Part shown: positions 16,796 to 25,618 of the stretch, piece after piece
How the letters are laid out: each line of letters starts with the position of its first letter
How positions within the stretch are numbered: the stretch's first letter is position 1
DNA from: Planktotalea frisia
GTDB taxonomy: Bacteria; Pseudomonadota; Alphaproteobacteria; Rhodobacterales; Rhodobacteraceae
Length of the DNA stretch: 33,183 nucleotides
Assembly (NCBI RefSeq): GCF_001890925.1
Contig: NZ_MLCB01000146.1
Coordinates: forward strand, 1-33,183
Direction: 5' to 3'
Made by a program: the position numbers and the translations under genes
The notes under the pieces: generated by a model
The model's input: only the letters and a program-made list of their open reading frames with translations
Database searches by the model: none
Told to the model about the DNA's origin: nothing

Positions 16796-16816
16796 GCTTT
16801 TGCGAAAAGATTTGCG

Positions 16817-17350
16817 TCACGCCCATTGGTCAGGCGTGACGTAGACGATGTTGTCGTCCACGCTCAGCATTACGTCACCTTCTTGAATGTTGACCTGTAT
16901 CTTCATCGAGCGTCCGGCCAGGTCTGCCAGTTCGCGGGTTGCTTGTTCGGTAAGGTTAAAGACGCTGAGGTTGTCGAAACGGGTTGTGCTGTTCTTGATC
17001 TTGTCCCACCACATCTCAGCGGTGCTGCCATAGCAATAAATCACAACCTTGTCGGCTTTGCCGCACGACTGGCGCACAACCTTTTCACTAGGTTGGCCAA
17101 GTGCAACCCATAGCTCCAACTCGCCGCTCAGGCTTTTTTGCCAAATGTCAGGCTCATCATCCGTCGACAGCCCTTTGGTCAACTCTAGCTGCTCATGCGC
17201 ATTCAAGGCATAGGCCAAAAGGCGCACCATAAGGCGTTCATCGGTTTCAGAGGGATGTTTGGCGACCGTGAGCTTGTGGGTCTCGTAATAATGGCGATCC
17301 ATGTCGGATACGGATAGCTCGACTTTATAAATGGTAGATTTTTGCGCCAT
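16817..17350 (-). CDS. YaeQ family protein
   Basis: 177 residues covering a full YaeQ domain: KSTIYKVELSVSDMDRHYYE, LTVAKHPSETDERLMVRLLA, then LWVALGQPSEKVVRQSCGKA and the tryptophan-rich AEMWWDKIK. YaeQ proteins have a PD-(D/E)XK nuclease-like fold; their biological role remains unclear, with links to haemolysin suppression in enterobacteria. Soluble and cytoplasmic. It is a single gene converging with the hydroxylase gene (only about 20 bp apart). Confidence 0.9.
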   Translation of the reverse strand: MAQKSTIYKVELSVSDMDRHYYETHKLTVAKHPSETDERLMVRLLAYALNAHEQLELTKGLSTDDEPDIWQKSLSGELELWVALGQPSEKVVRQSCGKADKVVIYCYGSTAEMWWDKIKNSTTRFDNLSVFNLTEQATRELADLAGRSMKIQVNIQEGDVMLSVDDNIVYVTPDQWA

Positions 17351-17438
17351 GCTCTGTCCCGACTTTACAACGATAGGGCTGCCTAATGGGTCTGGGCCAC
17401 ATGTGGAAGCACATTATCAAAATGCGCGCGGCGCGAGG

Positions 17439-17930
17439 TCACTTCTTGCCAGCACTGCCGCCCACTTCAACCACATGTTCGTGATCAACGAGATTCCAAG
17501 TCACCCCTTCATTGCGATAGATGCGCTTGCCAAGGCGTGTGTAATCCCCGACATCATGTGCCAAACGCTCACCAACCACGATGCAGCGAAAGGTTTCAGA
17601 CCCTGTGTTGGTGATCGAGTGCGCAACGCCACCTTTGCGATACCCGATGAAATCGCCGGCACCAACTGGATGTGCCTCCTCGTCGATATAAGCCGTTGCC
17701 GTGCCACTTAACACATAAACGCATTCATCCTCGAAATGGTGCATGTGATGTTCCGTGCTGTCATGGCCCGGCTCGATTTCGATGATGTGAAAGCCCAGCC
17801 CCGTAAGGCCCGTCATATCACCCAAAGATTTATTCACGCGTTTGGCGTTCTCGTTGAGGAAATGAACCTTGTCGGTGCCCTCCATCGCGTCAATCTCAGC
17901 GGCTTTAATCAGATAGGTGTCGTCGCTCAC
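17439..17930 (-). CDS. Cupin domain protein
   Basis: 163 residues with one cupin barrel. Motif 1 is HDSTEHHMHHFEDECVYVLSG (G-x5-HxH-type metal site) and motif 2 is VGAGDFIGYRKGGVAHSITN. The HxH and His residues would bind a metal. The GTG start overlaps the DUF177 stop as GTGA (17927-17930), so it is translated with DUF177. The substrate is not known; such cupins are often isomerases or simple sugar- or small-molecule-binding proteins. Confidence 0.85.
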   Translation of the reverse strand: MSDDTYLIKAAEIDAMEGTDKVHFLNENAKRVNKSLGDMTGLTGLGFHIIEIEPGHDSTEHHMHHFEDECVYVLSGTATAYIDEEAHPVGAGDFIGYRKGGVAHSITNTGSETFRCIVVGERLAHDVGDYTRLGKRIYRNEGVTWNLVDHEHVVEVGGSAGKK

Positions 17931-18499
17931 GATTTGCCCTCAAGTTTGCTTTTGAGGCCTGCGAGCCCTGCGAAGGGTTTGAGATCGTCTTCACCCATCG
18001 CTTCTTTCCCTGGCTCGGTGACTTTCAGCGTGCCAAGCTCGGCACCCTCAGCGCGTGGATAGTCGGGCAGGGCAAGCGCGAGCGCTTCGCTCATGACGCG
18101 CCACAGATCGATCTCGCGACCCAATGGCTCGAGCGAGTCGTCCTCCAGCATCGCAGTTCCGCCGAATTCGTCTTCTTCTGTGGTGTCGGTGAGTTTGGGT
18201 AAATCGGCGACGAACCGGCGCTCGATGTCCTCATCAATGCGTGTGGTCACGGGCTCTAACGTAATTGTGCAAGGCTGCACCGCCGTCGCGCCAAGTGCTG
18301 CTTTCAACGCAAAGTCATGTTTGCCCGCAGGTGTTAACGCACCCGAAAAAACAACTTTGCGCAAACCACTCAGGTCCAATTCGTCTTTAAGAGCAGTCAG
18401 TTGAGCGCTGTCTAAACGAAACTCGAACACGCTGCGTTTGCGCCGCGCGAGTGCTGCGATGTCTAAAACAAACTCGGGGAACGCGGGTGTATCAGTCAT
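17927..18499 (-). CDS. DUF177/YceD family protein
   Basis: 190 residues from the ATG at 18499 (AAGGAAA upstream), beginning MTDTPAFPEFVLDIAALARR. The central VQPCTITLEPVTTRIDEDIE carries the conserved Cys region, and an acidic EEDEFGGTAMLEDDSLEPLG segment precedes DLWRVMSEALALALPDYPR, the typical YceD core. YceD is usually next to rpmF and is linked to 23S rRNA/large-subunit biogenesis in plants and bacteria. Here rpmF is more than 3.7 kb away, separated by other genes. It is divergent from bamE, the usual alphaproteobacterial arrangement. Confidence 0.88.
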   Translation of the reverse strand: MTDTPAFPEFVLDIAALARRKRSVFEFRLDSAQLTALKDELDLSGLRKVVFSGALTPAGKHDFALKAALGATAVQPCTITLEPVTTRIDEDIERRFVADLPKLTDTTEEDEFGGTAMLEDDSLEPLGREIDLWRVMSEALALALPDYPRAEGAELGTLKVTEPGKEAMGEDDLKPFAGLAGLKSKLEGKS

Positions 18500-18586
18500 G
18501 GTCAGAAATTTTCCTTTCTTGAACGTCCTGCGTTCGTGTCGTATCGAGATAACAAGGCAGAGCAAGCCAAGACAAGAGGGCACCTC

Positions 18587-19039
18587 ATGCAATACGCAGG
18601 CAAGATACGTAAAATCAGCGTGGCAGTTTTGCTATGCGCTTCTCTCGCGGCCTGTACCGCGAGCTTTCGCAATCATGGCTATGTCCCTCTAGAAGAAGAC
18701 TTATCCCAGATTTCCGTCGGCATTGATACGCGCGATAGTGTCGCTGAATTGGTGGGCACGCCGTCTTCTTCTGGTGTGCTGAATGACGGCGGATATTATT
18801 ACGTACGCAGTCGCGTGAAGCATTTTGCGTGGCAAAAACCTGAAGTGATCGAGCGCCAAGTCGTGGCCATTAGCTTTACGGATGGCGGCATTGTCGACAA
18901 TATCGGCAGATATACGCTGGAAGATGGGGCCGTTGTCCCATTGGCGCGCCGCATCACGCGCAATGGTCAGGACGTTGGCTTCATCAAGAAACTGTTGAGT
19001 AATGTGGGCGGATTTTCCGCTGGCGATTTGATCAACTAA
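18587..19039 (+). CDS. bamE: Outer-membrane assembly factor BamE (lipoprotein)
   Basis: BamE (SmpA/OmlA) is a lipoprotein of the BAM complex that inserts beta-barrel proteins in the outer membrane. The ATG at 18587 (GAGGG upstream) starts a lipoprotein signal with lipobox LAAC at about residues 19-22. The mature part has the BamE pattern: VGIDTRDSVAELVGTPSSSG, then GGYYYVRSRVKHFAW and VVAISFTDGGIVDNIGRYTL. 150 residues, the alphaproteobacterial length. It is divergently transcribed from the DUF177 gene. Confidence 0.92.
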   Translation: MQYAGKIRKISVAVLLCASLAACTASFRNHGYVPLEEDLSQISVGIDTRDSVAELVGTPSSSGVLNDGGYYYVRSRVKHFAWQKPEVIERQVVAISFTDGGIVDNIGRYTLEDGAVVPLARRITRNGQDVGFIKKLLSNVGGFSAGDLIN

Positions 19040-19044
19040 ACACC

Positions 19045-19062
19045 CAAACGCGAACGCGTTTG
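19045..19062. terminator. Palindrome downstream of bamE, possible terminator
   Basis: CAAACGCGAACGCGTTTG is a perfect 18-bp inverted repeat five bases after the bamE stop, followed by a short T-run (tgttttggg). The loop would be very small, so terminator function is uncertain; a protein-binding site is the alternative. Confidence 0.35.
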
Positions 19063-19117
19063 ACGTCCTGTTTTGGGCAGCGCATGCTGAAGGTCTTCCT
19101 TGGCAATAGGTGTTCGT

Positions 19118-20344
19118 ATGGCTTCAGCCCTTTTTATGCGCAATCGCAACTATCGGCTGCTCTTTAGCGCTGGTGCGCTCACCAATCTTGGCGATGGTCT
19201 GATCCTACTCGCCTTGCCGTGGTTGGCAACGTTGATGACTCGCGATCCTGTTGCGATCGGTGCTGTCGCTGCGGCGGGACGGGTGCCGTGGCTATTGTTT
19301 GCTTTGCCTGCGGGCGTGATAATTGACCGCAGCGATCAACGTAAGTTGATTGCACGCGCAGATTTGCTCCGCGCAGCTATCGTATTTGCGATTTTGCTTC
19401 TGGCGTTGAACGAGCCGTCCGCTGATGCGATTTGGTTGCTTGCAGGACTCGCGTTCTTGCTTGGCTCTGCCGAGGTCCTGCGCGACAACGCTGCGCAAAC
19501 GATCCTGCCGTCAATCGTTGATAAGAAAGACCTAGAGGTCGCGAATGGTCAGCTTTGGGGCACAGAACAACTGACAGGCCAATTCATCGGACCGCCGCTT
19601 GCGGGTGTTTTGATTGCGACGGGTATCGCGGTTCCCTTTGGTATTGATGTGGCGATGTTGGTGATTGCAGCAGGTTTGGTTTGGCTGATAACTTTACCCG
19701 AACAAATGCGGGTCCCTCAAAGTTTCATCAAAGCGCTGCTCGAAGGGATCACCTTTATGCGTGGCGATAGGGATTTGCTGCGTTTGGCGATTGTGTTGGG
19801 GATCGCAAACTTTATCGCGACCGCTACGATCACATTGCAGGTCTTGTTCGCGCAAGATGTGCTCGGGCTTTCGGCCGCCAGTTATGGCATGATTCTCTCG
19901 GTCGCCGCTTGTGGCGCAATCACGGGCAGCTTGTTGGCACCGCGTTTGACACGGATGTTTGGCGTGCAGATGTGTCTCTATCTCTCGATAGCGGCTTGGG
20001 TGATTGGGTATGGTAGCATTGGGCTGAGTGAAACTGCGATTGTGATGCCAATTGCGCTGTTTGTGGTCATGGCTGGGTCGATGTTGTGGAATGTGATCAC
20101 TGTCTCTTGGCGCCAACGGCGCATTCCAAGCACGCTTTTGGGGCGTGTGAACAGTATCTATCGCTTTTTCGGATGGGGCTCCATGCCGCTTGGCGCACTC
20201 GCAGGGGGCTTGATTGTTGCACTGTTTGAGGACGAGTGGGGGCGCGAAATGGCTTTGCGCGCACCGTTTGTTCTGGCCTCTGGAGCATGTGTGCTTTTGC
20301 TGATCTACGCGATGTGCAAACTGCGTTTGTCTGGCGCTGAATAG
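19118..20344 (+). CDS. Major facilitator superfamily transporter (EntS-like)
   Basis: 408 residues with about 12 membrane segments. The opening RNRNYRLLFSAGALTNLGDG and the loop 2-3 motif PAGVIIDRSDQRKLIARADL are typical of the EntS/drug-exporter-like MFS branch. The 6-7 loop VPQSFIKALLEGITFMRGDR is also typical. The ATG at 19118 is preferred; an in-frame TTG lies at 19100. It converges with eda over a shared hairpin. The substrate is not identifiable; siderophore or drug export is only a family possibility. Confidence 0.85.
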   Translation: MASALFMRNRNYRLLFSAGALTNLGDGLILLALPWLATLMTRDPVAIGAVAAAGRVPWLLFALPAGVIIDRSDQRKLIARADLLRAAIVFAILLLALNEPSADAIWLLAGLAFLLGSAEVLRDNAAQTILPSIVDKKDLEVANGQLWGTEQLTGQFIGPPLAGVLIATGIAVPFGIDVAMLVIAAGLVWLITLPEQMRVPQSFIKALLEGITFMRGDRDLLRLAIVLGIANFIATATITLQVLFAQDVLGLSAASYGMILSVAACGAITGSLLAPRLTRMFGVQMCLYLSIAAWVIGYGSIGLSETAIVMPIALFVVMAGSMLWNVITVSWRQRRIPSTLLGRVNSIYRFFGWGSMPLGALAGGLIVALFEDEWGREMALRAPFVLASGACVLLLIYAMCKLRLSGAE

Positions 20345-20350
20345 GCGTGA

Positions 20351-20374
20351 AAGGGGCGCTTACTCGCGCCCCTT
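20351..20374. terminator. Bidirectional hairpin between MFS gene and eda
   Basis: AAGGGGCGC (20351-20359) pairs perfectly with GCGCCCCTT (20366-20374) around a 6-nt loop. It lies between two convergent stops (20344 and 20381), the classical place for a shared terminator, although the flanking T/A tracts are short. Confidence 0.65.
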
Positions 20375-20380
20375 CGTGAT

Positions 20381-21025
20381 TCATACACTCAGCTTTGAGG
20401 CCGCGCGCGCAAGCTCTTCGATGCCAGCCCAATCGCGTGCGTCGATCAGATCTTTGGGGCAAACCCAGCTGCCGCCAGCACATACCGTATTGGACAAGCT
20501 CAAGTAATCGTTCGCGTTCTTCGGGCTGACGCCACCTGTCGGGCAGAAACGGATTTGCGGGATGGGCGAGCCGATGGCTTTGAGCGCTGCTGCGCCACCA
20601 GAGGCCTCGGCGGGGAAAAACTTTTGCACAGTATAACCGCGCTCTAACAAACGCATCGCCTCAGACGCCGTCGCTGCACCGGGAAGGAGCGGCAGATCAG
20701 CGGCTTCGCAAGCATCGAGTAAAATATCCGTGGCACCGGGCGACACACCGAACTTGGCACCAGCCGCCACAGCCGCTGTGACATCGGCAGGTGTGAGTAA
20801 TGTACCAGCCCCAACGACGCCGCCTTCAACCTTGGCCATCTCCGCAATCACGTCCAAGGCCGCTTCGGTGCGCAAGGTGACTTCTAAAGCGGGCAAGCCA
20901 CCAGCGACCAAGGCACGCGCCAAGTCCTGCGCAATGCTTGCGTCTTCGACGACCAACACAGGTACGATGGGCGCAAGCTGGCAGATTTCCAACGCGCGCG
21001 CGCTGGCTTGTTGTGGAGTAATCAT
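20381..21025 (-). CDS. eda: KDPG/KHG aldolase
   Basis: Eda cleaves 2-keto-3-deoxy-6-phosphogluconate to pyruvate and glyceraldehyde-3-phosphate, the last step of the Entner-Doudoroff pathway. The Schiff-base lysine is in VQKFFPAEASGG, with the catalytic Glu in LEVTLRTEAALD and the phosphate-binding region RFCPTGGVSPKNA. 214 residues is normal. It lies 12 nt downstream of edd on the same strand, so the two are one operon. Confidence 0.96.
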   Translation of the reverse strand: MITPQQASARALEICQLAPIVPVLVVEDASIAQDLARALVAGGLPALEVTLRTEAALDVIAEMAKVEGGVVGAGTLLTPADVTAAVAAGAKFGVSPGATDILLDACEAADLPLLPGAATASEAMRLLERGYTVQKFFPAEASGGAAALKAIGSPIPQIRFCPTGGVSPKNANDYLSLSNTVCAGGSWVCPKDLIDARDWAGIEELARAASKLSV

Positions 21026-21037
21026 ATCATGTGTTCC

Positions 21038-22843
21038 TTATACGACGACGCCAGCGCCAGTGTCGGCGGTGCCAACAGTCTGGCGAAAGACATCAAACAA
21101 TTCGCGACCCACACCGTTGCCGTTGTGGCTTAGGTCTGGGGTTGCAGGGGCGCGATCGAGCGCGCCTTCGGTGAGACATTCGAGCGTACCGTTGGTGGCA
21201 TCGACGCGGATGATATCACCATCCTGAATGCGCGAAAGTGGACCACCCGCAGCCGCCTCTGGGCTGACGTGAATGCAAGATGGGACCTTGCCTGACGCAC
21301 CTGACATACGACCATCAGTAACCAAAGCGACGTTGATGCCGCGTTGTTGCGTGACGGACAACGCAGGCGTGAGGCCGTGAAGCTCTGGCATGCCGTTGGC
21401 CTTTGGACCTTGGAAGCGCACGACGATCACAAGATCAGAGGTGAACTCACCTGCCTTAAATGCGTCTTTCACCGCATCTTGGCTTTCAAACACACGGGCA
21501 GGGGCCTCGATCACATGACGCGCGGGATCCACTGCAGAGACTTTCATCATACCGTGACCCAAGTTGCCTTTGAGCTGCTTGAGACCGCCACTTGCTTGAA
21601 ACGGATCATGCGCAGGGCGCAGAATTTTGTCGTTCGCACTGTCCTTTGCACCGTCACGGAAGATCAGCGCACCGCCATCAAGGGCAGGTTCTTGGGCGTG
21701 CAGACCAAGGCTGTCGCCCGCCACGGTCTTTACATCCTCATGGAGTAAGCCCGCATCAAGCAAACGCCCGATCATATAGGGCAGGCCACCTGCGGCGTGG
21801 AAATGGTTCACATCCGCCAGCCCGTTTGGGTAGACCTTTGCCATCAACGGGACGACAGAAGAAATCGCGTCGAAATCCTCAAGGCGCAGATCAACGCCCG
21901 CTGCGCGCGCCATGGCAGGTAAATGCAAAACAAGGTTGGTGGAGCCGCCCGTGGCCATTAGGCCAACGATGCCGTTCACGAACGCTTTGGCGTCCAAGAT
22001 ATCGCAGACAGGGCGGTAGTCATTGCCAAGCGCTGTGATCGCAAGGGCGCGTGTCGCGGCTTCGCGGGTCAAAGCATCGCGCAGTTCGGTTCCGGGATTG
22101 ACGAAAGAGGAGCCCGGCAAATGCAGGCCCATGAACTCCATCAACATCTGGTTCGAGTTAGCTGTTCCATAGAATGTGCAAGTGCCAGCGGAGTGATAAG
22201 AAGCCATTTCCGCCTTCATCAGCGCAGCACGATCCACTTTACCTTCGGCAAATTCATTGCGCACGCGTGCTTTTTCATCGTTAGGAAGGCCTGATTGCAT
22301 CGGACCTGCAGGCACAAAGATACCTGGAATGTAACCGAAGGTTGCAGCCGCGATAATCAAACCGGGCACGATTTTGTCACAGACACCCAAATATGCAGCC
22401 GCATCGAATGTGTTGTGAGAAAGGCCGATGCCCGCCGCTAGGGCAATTACGTCACGCGAGAAAAGTGATAGCTCCATGCCCGTTTGCCCCTGCGTGACGC
22501 CGTCACACATCGCGGGCACGCCGCCTGCGACTTGGGCCGTGCCGCCCGCTGCCTTCGCCGCTTCTTTTAGAATTGCGGGGTAGCTTTCGAAAGGTTGATG
22601 GGCAGACAACATGTCGTTGTAAGCAGTCACGATCCCAAGGTTTGGCGCGGGCGTTTCAGCCAGTGTTTGCTGATCTTCGCCCATCGCTGCGTATGCGTGC
22701 GCTTGGTTGCCGCAAGTCAAATGTGCACGGCGCGGACCCTCGGCAGCAGCGGCGCGCATGTGGCTGATATATTTGGAACGTCGCGCGTCCGAACGCTCTA
22801 GAATGCGGTCAGTGACGTCAGAAATGGTTGTGTGCAAGCTCAT
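21038..22843 (-). CDS. edd: Phosphogluconate dehydratase
   Basis: Edd dehydrates 6-phosphogluconate to KDPG, using a 4Fe-4S cluster, at the entry of the Entner-Doudoroff pathway. 601 residues, the usual IlvD/Edd size. Conserved segments: [40 protein letters not shown], the Cys-containing GVCDKIVPG and [15 protein letters not shown] (cluster ligands), then [20 protein letters not shown]. It is the first gene of edd-eda. Upstream lies a LacI-type operator palindrome at 22910-22921, so the operon may be repressed by a LacI-family sugar regulator. Confidence 0.97.
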   Translation of the reverse strand: MSLHTTISDVTDRILERSDARRSKYISHMRAAAAEGPRRAHLTCGNQAHAYAAMGEDQQTLAETPAPNLGIVTAYNDMLSAHQPFESYPAILKEAAKAAGGTAQVAGGVPAMCDGVTQGQTGMELSLFSRDVIALAAGIGLSHNTFDAAAYLGVCDKIVPGLIIAAATFGYIPGIFVPAGPMQSGLPNDEKARVRNEFAEGKVDRAALMKAEMASYHSAGTCTFYGTANSNQMLMEFMGLHLPGSSFVNPGTELRDALTREAATRALAITALGNDYRPVCDILDAKAFVNGIVGLMATGGSTNLVLHLPAMARAAGVDLRLEDFDAISSVVPLMAKVYPNGLADVNHFHAAGGLPYMIGRLLDAGLLHEDVKTVAGDSLGLHAQEPALDGGALIFRDGAKDSANDKILRPAHDPFQASGGLKQLKGNLGHGMMKVSAVDPARHVIEAPARVFESQDAVKDAFKAGEFTSDLVIVVRFQGPKANGMPELHGLTPALSVTQQRGINVALVTDGRMSGASGKVPSCIHVSPEAAAGGPLSRIQDGDIIRVDATNGTLECLTEGALDRAPATPDLSHNGNGVGRELFDVFRQTVGTADTGAGVVV

Positions 22844-22909
22844 GGCGGTGCGTATCCTACAATGCGTTTCTTGCCCGAAAGGGTGTGAATTGCCCGCTTT
22901 CTATACATT

Positions 22910-22921
22910 GTTAGCGCTAAC
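22910..22921. promoter_or_regulatory. LacI-family-type operator upstream of edd
   Basis: GTTAGCGCTAAC is a perfect 12-bp palindrome of the form bound by many alphaproteobacterial LacI-family sugar repressors. It is 67 bp before the edd start, just upstream of a TATAGA-like -10 hexamer on the minus strand (22900-22905). No LacI gene is in the window, so the regulator would act in trans. Confidence 0.6.
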
Positions 22922-23117
22922 GTCGAGTGGTGCGAAGCGCTTTTCAACAATTTTTTTCACACGCTTTAATCTTATCAAACAAGTCGCAAAAGTCATGCTT
23001 CGAACATGCAAAGATCACGCGCCGAACACGGAGCTGCCCCATTTTTGCCCTGCTTCACTACCATCTACTGGTTGCAGAAAATTACAAAACCAAGGCCAGA
23101 AAGGTCGGGAGAACGAG

Positions 23118-23813
23118 ATGAAGAACATTCGTGTAGCAATGCTGGCTCTTGCCGCAGTCGCCGTATCAGCTTGCGCTGGTCCACAAGCCGCAACACGTAA
23201 CGCAGTAAGCGCTTCGCCTAACGAGGCAACTGCGTTGACGCAGCCGCAAAGTAACACTCAAAGTAGTGTTGCGAAGAAGTCCGGTGACAACCTCTACATT
23301 CCTGATGTGAATATCGCCCGGATCACGGTAAGCGTTCCTAAGACGTTGAAAGTCTCCGAGAAGAACACGTATTACCCCAACGGTGATATCATCTGGCGTG
23401 GCGACTTGTTTGGCGATCGTCATGCGCAAGTGGAAGCCATTTTGCAAAACAGCGCAGAACAAGCCGCAGCGAATCTGCAAGGTGCGCGCCCTGCACACAT
23501 GCACATTCAGTTGACACGTTTCCACGGTCTGACCGAAAAAGCGCGCTACAGCACAGGCGGCGTTCACAACATCAACTTCTACGTCACGCTTCTTGATCCT
23601 GTGACCGGTGAGACAATCCGCCCTGCAGAGCACGTTGTGACAAACCTTGATGCGCTGCGCGGCACAGAGGCCATTCAGGCGGACACGCTTGGCAACACGC
23701 AAAAGTTCCGCATTACCACCTTCTTGGCGGGCGTGCTGGCAGCTGAGATCGGTGAGCCAGAGGGCTACAACGACGAGAACCGTGGGTTCTTTGTTGCTCT
23801 AAATCGCAACTGA
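23118..23813 (+). CDS. Lipoprotein of unknown function (DUF6778-like)
   Basis: 231 residues from the ATG at 23118 (GGGAG about 8 nt upstream). The signal MKNIRVAMLALAAVAVSACA ends in a lipobox with Cys at residue 19. After a Ser/Thr/Gln-rich linker there is a beta-rich domain: VNIARITVSVPKTLKVSEKN, then YYPNGDIIWRGDLFGDRHAQ and ARPAHMHIQLTRFHGLTEKA. This resembles an uncharacterised Rhodobacteraceae lipoprotein family (I believe DUF6778, not checked). An open frame extends upstream to 22707 antisense to edd and is not used. It is probably periplasmic and membrane-anchored. Confidence 0.75.
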   Translation: MKNIRVAMLALAAVAVSACAGPQAATRNAVSASPNEATALTQPQSNTQSSVAKKSGDNLYIPDVNIARITVSVPKTLKVSEKNTYYPNGDIIWRGDLFGDRHAQVEAILQNSAEQAAANLQGARPAHMHIQLTRFHGLTEKARYSTGGVHNINFYVTLLDPVTGETIRPAEHVVTNLDALRGTEAIQADTLGNTQKFRITTFLAGVLAAEIGEPEGYNDENRGFFVALNRN

Positions 23814-23851
23814 TCCTTTTCACGAGCCAATCAAATAGGTAAGGGGGCGCT

Positions 23852-25048
23852 ATGATAGCGTCTCCTTTTCCCGTCCTTCGCCTTAAACCCAAAGCCAACG
23901 CCCGCGCTATTCGCCACGGTGCACCTTGGGTTTATGATAATGAACTTGTGCTTGATCGCCGCTCTAAGAGCCTTGTACCCGGTACGATTGCAGTGCTCGA
24001 AGATGCAGAGCGTCGCCCCATGGGCTTGGTCGCGGCCAATCCTTTGTCGCGCATCACCGCACGGATGATCGAACGCGATGTAAGCGTTGAGATTGATCAA
24101 GCTTGGTTTGAGCGCAAGATCACACGCGCTTTGGAATTGCGTACGCGTCTTTTTGATCAGCCCAACTATCGCTTAATCCACGCAGAGGCCGATGGCCTGC
24201 CGGGACTTGTCGTAGATCGCTTTGGCGACGCGCTTGTGGTGCAACCAAACGCTGCTTGGCTCGAGCTTTTGCTCGAACCGCTGAGTGCGGCTTTGCAACA
24301 AGTGACCGGCGTTTCCACCATCCTGAAAAATGCTGCCGGTCGCACGCGTTCTTTGGAAGGGCTGGATGATAAGAATACGGTTCTTTTGGGCGATGCTCCC
24401 GATGCGCCGATCATGGTGTCGATGAATGGCGCGTCTTATGCGGCTGATCTGACAGGCGGGCAAAAGACTGGCTTGTTTTACGATCAACGACCCAATCACG
24501 CGTTTGCCGCGCGTTTGAGCGAAGGTGCTGACGTCTTGGATGTTTTCTCTCACGTGGGTGGTTTTGGATTGGCGGCGCTTGCGGGCGGCGCCACATCAGC
24601 GCTGTGCGTTGACGGATCTGCGCCTGCACTTGCTTTGGCTGAGCAGGGCGCGGCAGAGGCCGGGTTTTCTGATCGGTTTGCGACGCGCAAAGGGGATGCA
24701 TTTGATGTGCTCGAAGCGCTTGGCCAAGAGGGCGCGCAATTTGATGTTGTGATCTGTGATCCGCCTGCGTTTGCGCCTGGTAAAGCCAAGCTCGAGGTTG
24801 GCTTGCGCGCCTACGAGCGCTTGGCAAAAATGGCCGCTCCTTTGGTGAAAGAAGGCGGGTATTTGGTGCTGTGTTCTTGCTCGCATGCGGCGGACCTCGG
24901 GAAGTTCCGGTTTGCGTGCACGCGCGGCATAGGTCGCGCAGAACGCGCAGGATCGCTCATTCACACTGGATTTGCAGGACCGGATCATCCGCTCATGCCG
25001 CAATTGGCCGAAAGCGGATACCTCAAAGCGTTGTTTTACCGTTTGTGA
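23852..25048 (+). CDS. RlmI-like class I SAM-dependent rRNA methyltransferase
   Basis: 398 residues: an N-terminal PUA-like domain (LRLKPKANARAIRHGAPWVY to about 80), a middle domain (YRLIHAEADGLPGLVVDRFG), and a Rossmann methyltransferase. The SAM-binding motif I is VLDVFSHVGGFGLAALAGGA, acidic motif II is in CVDGSAPAL, and DVVICDPPAFAP is the catalytic motif IV. This order matches RlmI/RlmK-type 23S rRNA m5C methyltransferases. The C-terminal CSCSHAADLGKF has the cysteines typical of motif VI. The exact target base is not shown. Its stop overlaps the start of the PIN gene. Confidence 0.88.
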   Translation: MIASPFPVLRLKPKANARAIRHGAPWVYDNELVLDRRSKSLVPGTIAVLEDAERRPMGLVAANPLSRITARMIERDVSVEIDQAWFERKITRALELRTRLFDQPNYRLIHAEADGLPGLVVDRFGDALVVQPNAAWLELLLEPLSAALQQVTGVSTILKNAAGRTRSLEGLDDKNTVLLGDAPDAPIMVSMNGASYAADLTGGQKTGLFYDQRPNHAFAARLSEGADVLDVFSHVGGFGLAALAGGATSALCVDGSAPALALAEQGAAEAGFSDRFATRKGDAFDVLEALGQEGAQFDVVICDPPAFAPGKAKLEVGLRAYERLAKMAAPLVKEGGYLVLCSCSHAADLGKFRFACTRGIGRAERAGSLIHTGFAGPDHPLMPQLAESGYLKALFYRL

Positions 25049-25590
25049 AGCTGTTGCTCGACACATGCGTTTTGTACCCCACGGTCATGCGCGAGATGTT
25101 GATTGGAGCCGCAAAAGCCGGTGCGTTTGAACCGTTCTGGTCTGAGCGTATCTTGGAAGAATGGCGCCGCGCATCGCTCAAACATGGTGAGGGCGCTGCG
25201 CAAGAAGTTTTGGGGGAAGCGGTGTTTTTGAACGCCGCATTTCCCAAAGCTGTCGTACGCTACAACGCAGATCAAGAAGCACGGTTTTGGTTGCCTGATC
25301 CGTCTGACATTCATGTGCTGGCTGCCGCCGTGATCGTGGGTGCGGATGGTATTGTGACGCTGAACAACAAAGATTTCCCAAGCGACATTCTAGCTGAAGA
25401 AGGCCTTTCTCGGGTAAACCCAGATGCGTTTCTATTGGGAGTTTGGCAGGCTTCGCCTGAAAAGATTGGGCCTGTTGCGCAGAGTGTTCTGGAAAAAGCG
25501 AATGCTTTTTCAAATAAAACGTGGAGCATGAAGAGCTTGATGAAAAAAGCGCGCCTGCCACGTTTGGGCAAAGCTTTGTCTGCGGCGTGA
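25045..25590 (+). CDS. PIN-domain protein, RSP_2648-like
   Basis: 181 residues starting at a GTG (25045) that overlaps the methyltransferase stop (GTGA). PIN fold: KLLLDTCVLYPTVMREML with the first Asp, the second acidic group around ERILEEWRR, and LPDPSDIHVLAAAVIVGADG with the third. NNKDF ends the metal-binding set. PIN proteins are single-strand RNases, often VapC toxins, but there is no antitoxin gene next to it. I believe it matches a Rhodobacteraceae PIN family named after RSP_2648. Coupling to an rRNA methyltransferase suggests a housekeeping RNA role rather than a toxin, which is inference. Confidence 0.8.
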   Translation: MKLLLDTCVLYPTVMREMLIGAAKAGAFEPFWSERILEEWRRASLKHGEGAAQEVLGEAVFLNAAFPKAVVRYNADQEARFWLPDPSDIHVLAAAVIVGADGIVTLNNKDFPSDILAEEGLSRVNPDAFLLGVWQASPEKIGPVAQSVLEKANAFSNKTWSMKSLMKKARLPRLGKALSAA

Positions 25591-25593
25591 GGT

Positions 25594-25613
25594 CGATTTT
25601 TCTAGAAAAATCG
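25594..25613. terminator. 20-bp palindrome between PIN and M48 genes
   Basis: CGATTTTTCTAGAAAAATCG is a perfect palindrome containing T and A tracts. It lies exactly between two convergent stops (25590 and 25619). This is a strong candidate for a shared bidirectional terminator, although the stem is AT-rich. Confidence 0.6.
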
Positions 25614-25618
25614 CGCGC

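Noticed and set aside
16797-16809. CTTTTGCGAAAAG hairpin after the hydroxylase gene
   Set aside because: The 5-bp stem with a 3-nt loop is too weak to call as a terminator.
22707-23117. N-terminal extension of the lipoprotein frame
   Set aside because: It runs antisense through the edd start and its promoter; the lipoprotein signal peptide begins at 23118 with a good ribosome site.
24871-25044. N-terminal extension of the PIN protein frame
   Set aside because: It lies within the methyltransferase gene in another frame; PIN-like residues start only at KLLLDTCVL.
25045-25590. VapC toxin of a toxin-antitoxin pair
   Set aside because: There is no adjacent small antitoxin gene, and the gene is coupled to a methyltransferase instead.
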